NCBI RefSeq assembly: GCF_000204055.1
Contig: NW_006768796.1
Coordinates: forward strand, 186,001-250,000
Length of the DNA: 64,000 nt
DNA from: Melampsora larici-populina 98AG31
Taxonomy: Eukaryota > Basidiomycota > Pucciniomycetes > Pucciniales > Melampsoraceae
Reading direction: 5' to 3'
The notes below the pieces were generated by a model. The model was not told where the DNA came from, ran no database searches, and saw only the letters and a program-made list of their open reading frames with translations. The position numbers and the translations under genes were made by a program. Position 1 is the stretch's first letter; every line of letters starts with the position of its first letter. Shown piece after piece: positions 44,159 through 55,607 of the stretch.

Positions 44159-45864
44159 TTATCGGTCTGTTGTACTTGTAGAGAGGAGGCTTGTTTCTGG
44201 ATGCCTAGATCCATCTGAAGTATTTTTTGCACCCAAAGCTCGTTCCAATGCATGACTGAAGGTGATAGCCTTTTCGTCTAAATATTTTGTCATTAGCCAG
44301 CTGAACGCGATAACACATCCAACCCAAAAAGGTACCATAAGAAAAGTTGATAAGGTATCTGATATTCCCCACGTTTGAAATCTCCAAGCGAGAGATACCC
44401 CAACACTAAGTAAGAGTGGAGCATGAATCACATATAGTGAAAAAGAAATTCTCCCCAAAAATTGAAGTGGTCGAGTGGAGAAAAACTGCTGAGCCGCTGG
44501 CCATCGTGATATGGTTAAAACCGTTAGGCAGCCGCCCATTATATTGTAAGCTTGCTTCACTTCAAATTCATCTTCACTATATCTTGACATCACCTGAAAC
44601 ATCCAACGCGACCAAGATGCTCCGGTCATTTCCAACCAGGGCACTGATCCGAAAAACAAGCCGACTATCAAGGTGGCGCCCATGGCCGATGAACGAAGAT
44701 AGCCACATAATATATTTCTTCTATTGAACGTTGGTTGAGTGGGTTGAGATTGTGAGACCTGAAGTTCGGCAATGAGGATACCTAATAGGAATGGCAAGAA
44801 AGCGACTTCGTTATGACACAAGTTCACGAGCCCCAGTGCGATCACTAGCATAACTCGAAATCGAAGTTGTAAGTTGGAGATTGCCAATAAGACCAAAAAC
44901 ACATTCAGAGAGCCTAAAAACTCTTCACGCATTGTCCACAAGACAACATTATATTGAGTTTTGTTGCCTGCGTCATACCACAGATTCACCTGTAAGTTTT
45001 TGAACATCGATCAATAAGAATTCTTTTTGGTGATTGATATACCTAAAGAATCTCTGACTCACCATAAATTTCAAACATTCTACCGTTTGCGCGTGCCAAT
45101 TGGGGGTGACGAAACGTGGAATATGGTCAATAGTCCACCAAGTACCCACCTTCGCAGCCCGAGTTTGATCAAAACCTCCACTCAATAGAATGGTATGTGA
45201 GACGATAAGTGAAAACAGTGGAGGAGGTGCCAGCCTGACGATCCTGCGTAAACAAGCAGATGCCAATGAATTCCGAACAGAAATCGAATCTGACGGATTT
45301 GTACTGATGCGATGGAGGGGGCGATAGGATAACACATAGCCTGATTCACAAAAAAAAATGGTAAGTCAAAAAATATTGATATGGTTTCTTCTCTGAAACA
45401 CACCTGATAACACGAAAAACAATGTGACCAAGAACTAAGAAAAACCACGTCGATTTAGAAATTTTCAAGGAGAGGCAGCGAGACAAGCCAAAAATGCAAA
45501 GAATTAGCAAGTGAAAAAGGCTAACGCTGGGAGATATAAATGATCGCAAGATAGGCCACTGCCAAAAATGGACGGTGCCATCGGGGTCATTTGTGTCTAA
45601 AACAGCTTCAGAGTTGAAAGCGACAATCCCATGATGAATCATAACACAGAAAGCCGCGAGGCCTCTCAATCCATTGGCCCAATGTTGTGTAACTCCTTTT
45701 GATGAGTTCGTTGCTTGATCCTGTTCTTCTTCCGGTTGATGTCTTCTTTCTTCCAGCAGATGATCCTCCAAAGCTAAAATTTCGTACTCGCCCCCAGATT
45801 TAGTCTTGAAGCCAAAAAGATTCATTCTTGCCAAGGCCTTGTCAATGTGATCACGATTAAACAT
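44159..45864 (-). CDS. Acyltransferase-3 family membrane protein
   Basis: Four exons, 45864-45526, 45434-45404, 45340-45063 and 44989-44159, give 492 residues. The introns (91, 63 and 73 nt) have donors GTTAGC, GTGTGT and GTGAGT. The 31-nt exon 2 is supported because only its frame yields the family hallmark FFVLSGYVLSYRPL across the junctions. After a soluble, acidic first 70 residues comes WANGLRGLAAFCVMIHHGI, the first transmembrane helix with the conserved Arg and His of the family. Further segments at about 165-185, 235-300 (NVFLVLLAISNLQLRF) and a C-terminal FLGRISFSLYVIHAPLLLSVG give roughly ten helices. Such enzymes transfer acyl groups to sugars, lipids or small molecules at a membrane; the substrate cannot be inferred. 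Confidence 0.85.
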
Positions 45865-46175
45865 GATTGAGGTAAAGGCAATTGAATGGTGGATACAGAT
45901 GTGAGCTCAACATGGAAAAAGAAAGATCCTTATCTTTATATATAAGGAAATGATGACTTTCCCATTCCGAAGTGAAGGTTACTCGTTTGCATAATGTGGT
46001 CCACCTCAATGGCAACGAAAAAAAATCACTACATGAGGTTGAAACAAATCCATGGTAGTTGACGGGACCAGGCCGGGACTTCAAGTTACGAGCGCGGCTA
46101 AAGATTGCTGGATAATTCTTCGAACCAGTAACACTAGACAAAACTCCTCAAAACTCCCTCACACTTGACAACGCC
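45865..46175. other. Short divergent intergenic region
   Basis: Upstream of the acyltransferase gene and of the small ORF at 46176, so it would hold both promoters. A TATATATAAGG-like motif on the acyltransferase side lies at about 45934-45945 (read on plus as TCTTTATATATAAGG). Confidence 0.4.
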
Positions 46176-46382
46176 ATGGATGCCGCTGCGCGCTATGAAA
46201 GTACTGATCAATTTCAACCTTTTGCTCTCAAACAAGAACTCGTTCAGACGATATTCGAGAGAAGATATCCAAACGACTCTCAACCTGACCGACATGTTGA
46301 AGAATATGTGTTAGGCCTTTCTTCAACTTCCCTCAGGAATTCTTCAATTAGAAACATGAATGGTGCATTCCCTGATAATTGA
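46176..46382 (+). CDS. Small hypothetical ORF or gene fragment, 68 aa
   Basis: ATG 46176 opens a 68-residue frame, MDAAARYESTDQFQPFALKQ onward, ending at TGA. Its first 50 residues are well-balanced, soluble and charged (ELVQTIFERRYPNDSQPD), unlike chance AT-rich translation. They could be the first exon of a longer gene whose remainder is lost. No family recognised. Confidence 0.35.
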   Translation: MDAAARYESTDQFQPFALKQELVQTIFERRYPNDSQPDRHVEEYVLGLSSTSLRNSSIRNMNGAFPDN

Positions 46383-47843
46383 TCATGAGGGTGGTGATGG
46401 ATACTGTCAAAAAGGCGATCCACTGATTGGGTACAATTTTTAGGCAGTTATAAGGCCCAGGTTAATCACAAAGAAGTTGAAGAGTAGTTTGCAACCAGTG
46501 CAATCCTGAAATCAAAAGGACTTGAAAATATATTGTGACAATGGCCTTCGCCTATCTACACCTTTATTCCTGCCCTTTATCTAGTTCATCAGCTGTAGCG
46601 TTCTGATATCACCTTGTAGCTTCTTGGATGAATGGATTTCTTAGTGTGAAGTTTGGAGGAAGAAGGGACACCTGGGGAATCAGGTGCAGCGTAAGCAAAA
46701 CGGCACACGCCTATACGAGCTTCTGACGAGCTTCTAAACAAATAAGGCACCTGACATACAACACACCAACACACACATAAGAGTTAATAGTAGTAATAGA
46801 AATAGAGAGAAAAATCAAGACAAACCTGTGCTCAATGCAACAGGGTACGTTGCTATTATCTTGATGTTCCACTGTTCCACTGTTCCACTGTTCCACTGTT
46901 CCACTGTTCCACTGTTCCACTGTTCCACTGTTCCACTGTTCCACTGTTCCACTGTTCCACTGTTCCACTTTTGCTGATATTCGTGGAATTCCTAAAGACA
47001 ACACCTCATGAGAATTCATCATTATTGAAACTGAACAAACGAGTCGTATCATGTGATAATGACCAAGAAATGGGTGTAACGAACCTTGTTTTGATAGCGT
47101 GAAGCCAGTGATTGTAGAACTCCATCAATATTTGACCTTTCTATCTAATCCTGGTATGATCTCCGTCAATGTTGGTACAGTCGATTTCAGGTCAAGTTGA
47201 GAGTCATTTGGATATCTTCTCTCAAATATCGAACATTCTAAACGAGTTCTTGTTTGAAAGCAAAAGGTTGAAATTCATCAGTACTTCCATAAAGAACCCT
47301 TGCGTGGCTCGTTGCTGATCGGATGAAATGATTTGACTATACTTTAATTATATACATATAGCTCTGGTTTTGGGATTTCAATGAGATTGAATCAAACGAT
47401 CCCATTTTCTTATATCTCTATCCTTCAAATTCAAAGCGATTCTTTTTCAAAAACAATCTTCAACTTTGACTCCAAGCCTTGTTAAAATATCATGGTTTGG
47501 GGGGTTTGGCTACATAGACAAACCTCACATGTTTTTTTGGTGAATTCTCCGTCAATTTCTCTTTAACCAAACATAAAGGTATTCTCAAAAGAGTCAACTC
47601 AAAGTTTTAAAAAAACAAAGACAACCAAAAAGCCAAGACTTCAAAAAATTCTTTGCCGAAAAAAAAACTAAAAAAGGAGACGTAACGAAAAAAAGAAACA
47701 AGTTGTACAAGGTAAATTGAAAAAAAAAGATAATAAATCACATGACTGTGTTTTTCTTTAAAAGAAAGATAATGAATTAAAAAAAAGGAAGTAGAGAAAA
47801 CAGTCTATAGGATCTATCCTTTTTTCTTTCCAAAAAAAATCTT
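46383..47843. other. Intergenic with minisatellite
   Basis: No gene recognised. It contains the 8-bp minisatellite listed separately and A-rich stretches near 47640-47800 in the 3' flank of the DnaJ gene. Confidence 0.45.
46866..46969. repeat. 8-bp minisatellite GTTCCACT, 13 perfect copies
   Basis: Thirteen identical units with no substitution over 104 bp. Absence of variation suggests recent expansion. Eight is not a multiple of three, so translated frames give an eight-residue periodic string that should not be mistaken for a protein repeat. Confidence 0.95.
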
Positions 47844-49785
47844 TTAACCAAATTTAAAACTAAACTGTTGACCTGAACCACCAAATGGATTACCTCCACC
47901 AAATCCACCTGCTTGTTGTTGAAAGAATTGTTGAAAGATTGGATTACCTCCCTGTTGGAATGGATTACCTCCTCTTCCTTGATTCGGATCATTTGGATCA
48001 TCACCTAGAAAAAAAGGTCAACAGAAGCATCGGATCAGTCTCATGAAAAAAAAGATTTCAATAGTATGAATCATTAAACTAACCGTTATCGTATCTGGCT
48101 CTAAGTTCGGGGTTCGAAAGGACCTCCTGTAAAGAATAACACATAAGTCGCAAATGATTAATAAAGCAAACAACAAACAGTTGCAAGATAGTTGTAAGGA
48201 GAGAGTCGAGTTCAATACTAACATAAGCTTCATTCAATGCCGCCATCTTGGCTTGCGAACCGCCCTTATCCTGGAAATGAAAATGAAATGAGCTTAATTC
48301 ACTAAAAAGATTAGATATTTTAGTTTGTCTTACAGGATGTGCCTTCAAAGTTGCCTTACGATAAGCCTTCTTCAAAGTCTTCTCGTCCGCTGTCCTTGAC
48401 ACTCCAAGTACCTTATAATAATCTTTTTGTTTAGAGACTTTCAATCCTTTTTGAGCTTTTCTAAGTCGTTCTGCAATATCTTGATCATCTCCATTCAGCT
48501 CATAAGCTTGACTCAAAAGTTTGACAGCTTCTTCCCATTCCTCTGATTTGATTAAAACTTCAGCTTTACCAACTAGTCCCCATGGTTGCTTAGGATCTCT
48601 TTCATATAGAATCGTACAGATCGATTTAGATTTCTCAAGTTCATTCAACTTGATGTATGCCTTACAAGTATATGAGTATAATGTAGTCAGAAGTTGAGAA
48701 TGTTGATCAAGATTTTCGATTGTGGGTGAGATCAAAGGCTCATCAATACCCGACTTAGGATCCACGACTTGTGATGACTTGATGGCTTCTTGAACTTGAG
48801 CTAATAATCCTTCACTTTCTTTGCCTCTCGGGTTCAAGATCTTGATTGCTGAGCGATATCCATCAGATTGTATAAAGTTTTGAAGCTTGACGTGTTCTTT
48901 ATCAATGGCTTTCAATAGTCGAAATGCTTTCTTACAAGGTTTAGATTCTGGATCTGAATGAAGACATTTTTTAATTGGAGCGATTGATTGAGATAAAGGT
49001 TGGGCCAGAAAGAAGGATGAAAGCAATGAAACCTTGAGTGCGACTATACCGCTATTGGGATTGAGTTGTGCGACCCGCCTGAAAACATATGAAATAATGT
49101 CAACCAAAATGCTCCAGAAATAGAGATGCAAGGCATACACTCACGTTAAATCACCGGCAGCCTCCTGTATGTGACCTCTAGCCAGATGGCAATCACTCCG
49201 TATCTGACGTAATTCGGCATTCTGAGGACTATGCTGAATAGCAGCACTAGCTTCTTCCACACAACTATCCCATTTCTTGGCTGACAAGTGCGTTTTACAG
49301 GCTTTCAGGTGTTTTCGAGTACTCGCGAGATCGGTCTGAAGGGTAGAGATAACCGAAGAAACGTCTTTGCCAGCCGCCAAATGTGTATCGATCTGAGACT
49401 TGCAAGCATCAAGGTCACCGAGTTTCAAGTAAATCTTTGCAAGCTGGATCCGAGCTTTATCAAAGTCCTTTAATTCTAGCACTCTTTGAAATGAAGTAGA
49501 GGCATGGTTATAATGTCCCAAGCTCATCTGTGTGGTCGCTTTTTTGTATAGAGTTAGATAGTCGTCAGGGTTTCGGTCAAGCGCCAAGTCAAACAACTCG
49601 AGTGCTTGTGTAGAAAGTCCGCTGGCTAGTAAAGAGTTGGCTTTGTCAATAAGCTGAGAAGTAGTGAGTTCTGCGTTCTCAGAGGCCATCGAATCGGATA
49701 TCATAAGTCGAGCCAACAAAGGAATTGTAGTCAAGATTAAGAAGGCTTTGGCAGTCAACTGCACACCATTAGTGCGAGGACGCAT
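47844..49785 (-). CDS. ER co-chaperone with TPR repeats and J domain (DNAJC3/P58IPK-like)
   Basis: Five exons, 49785-49145, 49078-48334, 48270-48223, 48126-48084 and 48004-47844, give 545 residues. Introns are 66, 63, 96 and 79 nt; two have GTTAGT donors. Near the N-terminus a hydrophobic segment (AFLILTTIPLLARLMI) is a signal peptide or anchor. Residues of about 40-400 are tetratricopeptide-like helices (LIDKANSLLASGLSTQALEL, then YKKATTQMSLGHYNHASTSF and others). A J domain follows from about 410: DYYKVLGVSRTADEKTLKKA, with the HPD motif intact and split exactly between His-Pro and Asp by intron 2. The tail is Gly/Asn/Gln/Phe-rich. The order TPR then J domain plus ER targeting is that of DNAJC3, which hands misfolded luminal proteins to BiP. 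ATG 49785 is chosen because the His-rich upstream codons look like 5' UTR. Confidence 0.88.
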
Positions 49786-50379
49786 GATGGTCGATGAATG
49801 AATAGTTATATGTAGAGGTAGAATTAAAAAAAGGTTGAGATGAATGTGATGATGATGATGATGAAAGTTGATTACAACCAAGAGGCAAGTTGAATTTATA
49901 ATTTTCGAGAATGCGCTCAATCAAATTCGTGGTGATGTGGAACTTGTCAAGTTGAAATTCAATACAGACTGTACACACATGTAGCAACAGCGCAGCGTGA
50001 TCAATCATCAAACACATGTAACGCAGCCCTCGGTACTCATAGAAATTGCCTTCGACGACCCACCACACTGCCACAGATCACCACTTTGATCATTTGGATT
50101 GCACCCAGATATGAAACTTTCAAAACACTTTCAGACAGCCTTGCCTGATCAGAAGCACTTTCTAGCGATTTGTTTTTTGTAAAAGAAATCAATTTTGAAG
50201 GATTGGGAGAGCAAAGTACAAGATTGTTTTTGTTTACTTTATCGATTTGTAAGACTCGGACTAATTGTCTCAATCTTAGCAAATATTATGAAATTTCACT
50301 CGACAATTTCTTGAATCTTAAGATAAATGTGAAAGACAAGTTACATTTCACCATACAACATTTCTCATACTGTTGATAC
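49786..50379. other. Intergenic with dispersed-repeat copy 2
   Basis: Promoter side of the DnaJ gene, with a GAT microsatellite at about 49847-49863. 50121-50221 is the second copy of the repeat described at 16321. Confidence 0.5.
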
Positions 50380-51762
50380 AAGAGCAGGAGTGAAAGAAGA
50401 TTGGAGCGATTTGACTGTGGAATGATCCACAACATTTGGTCCTTCAGAAGTCAATGGTTGCCTTGTGGTATGTGTTAAACACAAGGCTGCAGCCTGTAAT
50501 TAGTGACAGATTGTGTTAGCAGTTAAAGAGATTTGTTGGTATTTAAGAAAAATAATTCACCAGGATGACAATGACATTGATGGAATTGTCGATAAAGAAT
50601 CTCCATTCCAAAATCAGTGATTGATTATAAAGAATCCATGACGCCACCTGACTAAGAGTGGAACAGAAAAAAGCATCAATTAAGATGGAGAGGGGTTGAA
50701 TGTCATGGATGTTATCTACTTACACTCCTAGTCCATGAGCAGTGTTCAAAAGCAGGTGGTTTTTGAACAAACAGGCAGAGATTATGTATAGTGGAGCCCT
50801 AAGAAGAAATTTTAATTGAAAGTATCAGTAAAGATGGAATTAAAGATGACAGTAAAAAAGAAGAGAATGTATATCCAACCAACATCAGAAGTATGTATCC
50901 AGGTCCATCAACAAAGTCCTGATTGGACTTATACCTAGTGAGATTCAGAAGAGGTGTGCCAACCAGGATTCCAAAGGCAATCTCAAGCCTGTTTTAAGTA
51001 ATGTACCATTAGAGACGTATTCACTGAAATAATTGGAAACAACATACACTATGTGTCGATTTGGGCTACTAAGGATGGCAAAACCCACGTCGGCAGGGCT
51101 CATGTTTTGAATGGAGGCTGGTAGCAATTTGACGGCTATATCATGGGTACCATAAACAACAATTGTACCACAGATCGAGCCAAGAAACTGGGAAAGAAGG
51201 TAGCATGGTGCTTTTCTAAGTGGAAAGTCTTGGAAAATCTAGAATATAGGTACGTCAGTAAGATTGAAGTAACAAAGAGTAGTGAAAGAGACTTAACTGT
51301 AAGGGTAAGGGTGATAGCGGGACTCTGATGTGCATTGACAAGACGTGGGCAAGAGTGATGAGCTGCATAAAAGATAAGGATAATGATGCAACACAGATAT
51401 ATGGTAATCAATATCATCTAGATCAAATTGCACAAGTCAGCTTTGGATGGTGGTAAAGTTATATATAATTAGGTATTAAATACCTTCCAGTCCCAGCTTG
51501 TAACTCCAGAGTATAGATGTGCTGTTAAAAAGACAAAACTTTGATTGATCAGTACTTTGTAAACGCAATCATCACTGAGACTCATGAAAGAAATATAAAT
51601 ACCGATGTTTAGAGATTCCATACATATAACAAATACAAATACACTGAGGAACTCGATGACACAGTTTGAAAAGGAGATGGTAGAAGTGGGTTTCGGATGA
51701 GCAAATGCCAGTTCAGATTTTTCCAAGTCCATGATGAAACTTTTGGTGGTTTTAGGTGCCAT
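50380..51762 (-). pseudogene. Aquaporin-family (MIP) gene with altered NPA motifs
   Basis: Exons 51762-51603, 51521-51484, 51417-51298 and 51238-51050 join in frame. Helix 1 is NCVIEFLSVFVFVICM. Helix 2 and loop B read YLCCIIILIFYAAHH, then LVNAHQSPAITLTLT, where SPA replaces the first NPA. Helix 3 is LRKAPCYLLSQFLGSICGTI. Further fragments follow family order: LEIAFGILVGTPLL (about 50980), GAPLYIISACLFKNHLLLN (about 50790) ending in NTAHGLGV where NPARDLGP is expected, then ASWILYNQSLILEWRFFIDN (about 50620) and a C-terminal tail ending near 50370. MIP proteins are water or glycerol channels. The junction after 51050 is one base out of frame in every splice I tried, so this may be a pseudogene or my model may be wrong there. 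Confidence 0.55.
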
Positions 51763-52378
51763 GAATCAAGAATGTTAGCATTTGAAGTTTGAGAGTGCGT
51801 TGAAATTGATGATGAGTGTTGCAGTATGAATGGAAATGAAGGTAAACAATGTGAGATCAGAAGAGGATGGTGGTTGAGGAAATTAATTGAAAGAGTCTTC
51901 CACCTCAAATACTTTACGGATGTAGATGGCAGGAAAGGGCAATATGCCTTGACAAAAGCCTGAATTAGTCCAGTTTATAATGAAGATGTTTCAATAAAGA
52001 TGGCCATTACCTGCTAACACATAATCTTCCCATTTCAAAAGGAGCCAGCTATTTTAGACTTTGGTAGTAGGTACATTCGATAAATGATCAACTATACCAA
52101 GGGTCATTTTTAGGACAGCCGCCCTGATCCATGTCCCTCTTTTGGTCCTGGTGGAAGAATTACATTGTATAAGATTGATTGGTATAACATTTGCATTGAT
52201 CCAGAGTGATTATGCAATCCGTGGTTTAATTTATGTCCTTAGAGATTTCCACATGATCACTTCGAGATAGACTGACCAATCAAAAGTAATATTGATATTA
52301 TTACGAGTCTCCACTGTAAAAGCAAGAACAATCACATTCTATTCTTAGATACCCTAAACCTCCCTCACGTTGATATCT

Positions 52379-53822
52379 ATGCTTGTTGCAACACTGACTC
52401 AAGCCCTCTGTACGGTGCAGAGAGGGATTCTGTCTCTATCAGAGTCATTTGGCTCCAGATTTGCTTCCATTATCACCATTTGGAAATCATATCCAGTTTT
52501 GGACACCTTTTTAGCAGAGTTTTCATGTTCCCTACTTTTAACACTCCTCTCCAAGAGTACAGTTGCAGGTAAGATCTTACCATTGAATATAATTACAGAT
52601 TTGTCTTGATACCTGGATTGTCTGTATTGCTTTATTTGAAGAGGTTTTTGAAGAGGCCTTGGATAATAGTACTACTAGTAAATCTAGCAGCCGTCTGATT
52701 GTTGCAATAGGAGCAGGGTAAGTCAAATTTTTCTGTGGTTTCTATAGTTTATAATCCATATACGTATTGACCCATTTTTATGGAATTTGAAGGGGAGCAA
52801 GTTTACTCACCACTTGGTTTGGAACAATGTTCCAGTCTGAGATTTATCTCGAAGTAGGTATCACTATTGGTCTTACCGTAAGAATTTTTTTGCTTGATTC
52901 TAAGTTTAAACTTGTCTCTTAATTTTGATATTTTTCCACAGTTATTGAAACAGATCCCTGCCAGTCATATGATACCTCGGATCATAGCTCAAGTTCTTGG
53001 AGCTTTGGTAGGAATGATTTTAGTCTATGTACTATTTCACAGCTCTCATCTTTCGACAGTCAATCCAATCAGCTTAACCCAAAGCTCAGCCAGCATCGGT
53101 ACCACGTTTGTTGATGGAAATCAAAGTCTTGTCCTGCAAGTTCCTTATCTCATTGTATATCTTATATTTCTTACTAATGCATCTTATTCCTCTTGCTCTA
53201 GTGTTTTTGGACTTCAATCCATATTTGGATTTCTTCTCGGTTTTATGCATGTTCATTATCAGGAAATGGAGGAATCCATATCTTGTTGGAAGAAAAGATC
53301 ACGGTTCAATTTTATGACACTAAGTGCTATCTTGTCAGTTTTCAATTAGCCATTGATCCTCTAACTCTAATTGATGGATTGTTTTGACTTGATTGATACA
53401 AAGCAATGCCGTGACTTCCTTGGCCTTTGGCTCAAGGGGATTGGTTCTCAATGCTTCAATTGAACTGGGATGGTGAGGATCCATCAAAAATCCCAAAGAG
53501 AGTCAAAAACTGACCCTTGAAACTTTTGTCTTAAAATTAGTCAAATCGCGACTTTTTTCATTTTTGGTTCGACAATTTTTCAGAATGCTACTTCAAGTAT
53601 TGTGATAATATTCTCATCAGTCCCAGCGATAATTGTAAGATGTGATTTTCTCTACATAAAGGAAGTTGTGAATTGATCCGTTTTCTCATATTCAAATATG
53701 GATCTTAGGTTGGTAGCCTTCTAGCCAAATTGATCCGAAAAAAGTCCACATCCAGTCAGGATGAAGTTTCTCAATCGAATACCTCTATTCAGTTGGACTT
53801 GGAGTTTCAACTCGAAGTCTAA
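52379..53822 (+). CDS. Second aquaporin-family (MIP) gene, NPA motifs lost
   Basis: Exons 52379-52568, 52642-52717, 52793-52877 and 52942 onward join in frame with introns of 64-75 nt. They read LDTFLAEFSCSLLLTLL (helix 1), LIVAIGAGGASLLTTWFGTM (helix 2), then EIYLEVGITIGLTLLKQIP, where LEV stands in the place of the first NPA. Helix 3 is PRIIAQVLGALVGMILVYVL and helix 4 is near LVLQVPYLIVYLIFLT. After an unresolved stretch (53200-53400), TSLAFGSRGLVLNASIELGW aligns with loop E, where NAS replaces NPA. The last exons 53584-53634 and 53709-53822 give SSVPAIIVGSLLAKLIRKK and a Ser/Asp-rich tail with stop TAA. The junction at about 53482 does not hold frame in my model. It is divergent from the MIP copy at 50380-51762. 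Confidence 0.55.
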
Positions 53823-54183
53823 CTTCTTTCTTCTTCATTTATGTACTAGTCTTTTCCCAAATTATTCCCTATACATATCTGTCACATGCATGGTTTGAAC
53901 TGTTCTCCCTGATCTAATGCAATGTATTGGTGAAAGGTACCATCTCTGAATAATAATCCTTAGTCAATGGTCTTGTCTATGACTCGGAGGGTGATATTGG
54001 GTGCATGCTGTCAGGTTCTTACCTTGAATCTGGAGTCTTGGCTGGGGAATGGGTGACATACACTCTTTGAAGATAAACATTGGCAAATCTCTCCTTGGAC
54101 AAAAAATAATCATGAAGAAAACGAGTAAACAAAAGTTTATATTTGAGAAAAACAAGTTAAAAGTTTATTTGGTTTTGATGGTT
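53823..54183. other. Intergenic, nothing recognised
   Basis: Convergent 3' flanks of the MIP and oxygenase genes. No motif or repeat seen. Confidence 0.5.
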
Positions 54184-55607
54184 TTACTTCTTTGAAGATT
54201 GCCTTTTTTTAATCACAGTCACCTTTCGATTGATTGTTCGATTCTTAAGCATTTCACACTTACGATGAATCTCATCATCACAATTTTCCACCATGGCTTC
54301 ACGGACAGTTTCCCACTCTTGATCATCCATATCACCTTGCAGGTTAGCAATCTTATTAATGCAAGCTACAATGGATTTCGTAATTTGACAGGAAGAGCCA
54401 AAGCGGGTTATTTCCAAAAGCTTTGGATCAACTGGTTCATGATTGGCTCGGTGTGTGGTGGATGGAAGGGTTTGGTGATTGACATCCGTAGCCCATACCA
54501 TTTCTACAACCCCATCGCAAGCTTCAAAATCGACTTCGACCTTATAATCATTGAATAAAAATTTGCCTTCTTTGATATAACCGTCTTTAGCATTGATACC
54601 ACGGCGATAAAGCTTTCCACTTGAACGATATATGAGGCTCCATAACCCATATGAATAGCCAGATTCATCGTTATCCTTGTGCTTAGCATTATGGAATTCA
54701 TCCCTAGTGATTACGAAGTTGGACCCAAAAGCTCTTCCATTTGGTGAATTGAAGAACGATTCTGAAGCCCAAGAAAGGTTTCCATATTGAGCACATAATT
54801 GTACATTGGAACAAAATGCAAGAAGGGAAAGAGATGCAAAGCGTTCAGCTAAGAAATGCTGGATGTAAGAGAGAAGCTTTTGTCGTCTTGAGTCGTGTTG
54901 CATTTTTAATATGCATTTAGCAGTTGTAGAGTTCAGTGCATATGGTCCTAAGATACAATATGGTCAATGCTTTTATATGGCAGAAAAATCATTAAGAGTT
55001 GTAATTACTCACCACCACAAACCCCTTTTCGATATCCTGCTCTGAATCCGATGGCAAACATCTCACCCCACTTGGTTTTCTTCAGTTTGACTGTTGCACC
55101 ATTTGTCTTGATAGAATAGCGTGCAGTTGCATGCTGGTAGATAGTAGATATGGAATTATTGAAGCGCTTAAACAGATACTTGCTAGAGGTGGTTTCTATT
55201 GACTTTCCAGTCTTACTCTTTTCATCCTCGTATTGATGTGAATTGAATCAAATCACAGCAATTAATTTGGTGCCATAAGAGTTCAGGATTACAACAGTTC
55301 CATAGCTTAGACTGAGAGTTTGTTGCTTTCCATGCTCAGATCGGAAGACAAAAGTGGCATCGCGAGGAAGACCAAATTGGGCTCGGAGTTTTTCTTTGAA
55401 TTCATATCTTATGCAAGCTCTGTTTGTCTTGAAGGTTGGTGTAGATTCAAAGGTGGCCCTAGGAGACGATTGGAGTTTGTTGATGCTGCGCAATGCAGCT
55501 TCAGAGCGCTTAGTTGCTACCTTAATTTGTAGAGTGCTCTTGCGTTGAGCTATGGTCGATTTGGATCGATGTTTAGGCTTTTTTGGTTTAGTAGCAGAAT
55601 CAATCAT
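54184..55607 (-). pseudogene. Tet-like 2OG-Fe(II) oxygenase gene with one in-frame TGA
   Basis: Two exons, 55607-55013 and 54947-54184, separated by a 65-nt intron (GTGAGT..TCTTAG), give 452 codons. One is TGA at 55250-55248, after TVVILNSYGTKLIAVI, where CGA (Arg) would fit the frame on both sides. The catalytic half shows the family signature: DEFHNAKHKDNDESGYSYGL carries the iron-binding HxD, VEMVWATDVNHQTLP holds the likely distal His, and LEITRFGSSCQI the Arg that binds 2-oxoglutarate. Rust genomes carry related Tet-like genes (from memory). TET/JBP enzymes oxidise 5-methylcytosine or thymine; substrate here is unknown. A start at ATG 55607 gives a Lys/Ser/Arg-rich N-terminus. If the TGA is real the protein is truncated before the active site; it could also be an assembly error. 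Confidence 0.65.

Noticed and set aside
46711..47052. Frame with perfect eight-residue protein repeats
   Set aside because: Produced by reading the 8-bp minisatellite; no coding evidence around it.
55248..55277. A 30-nt micro-intron that would remove the TGA from the oxygenase gene
   Set aside because: Starts GTGATT and ends ACGAG in frame, but it is far shorter than any other intron here (59 nt or more).
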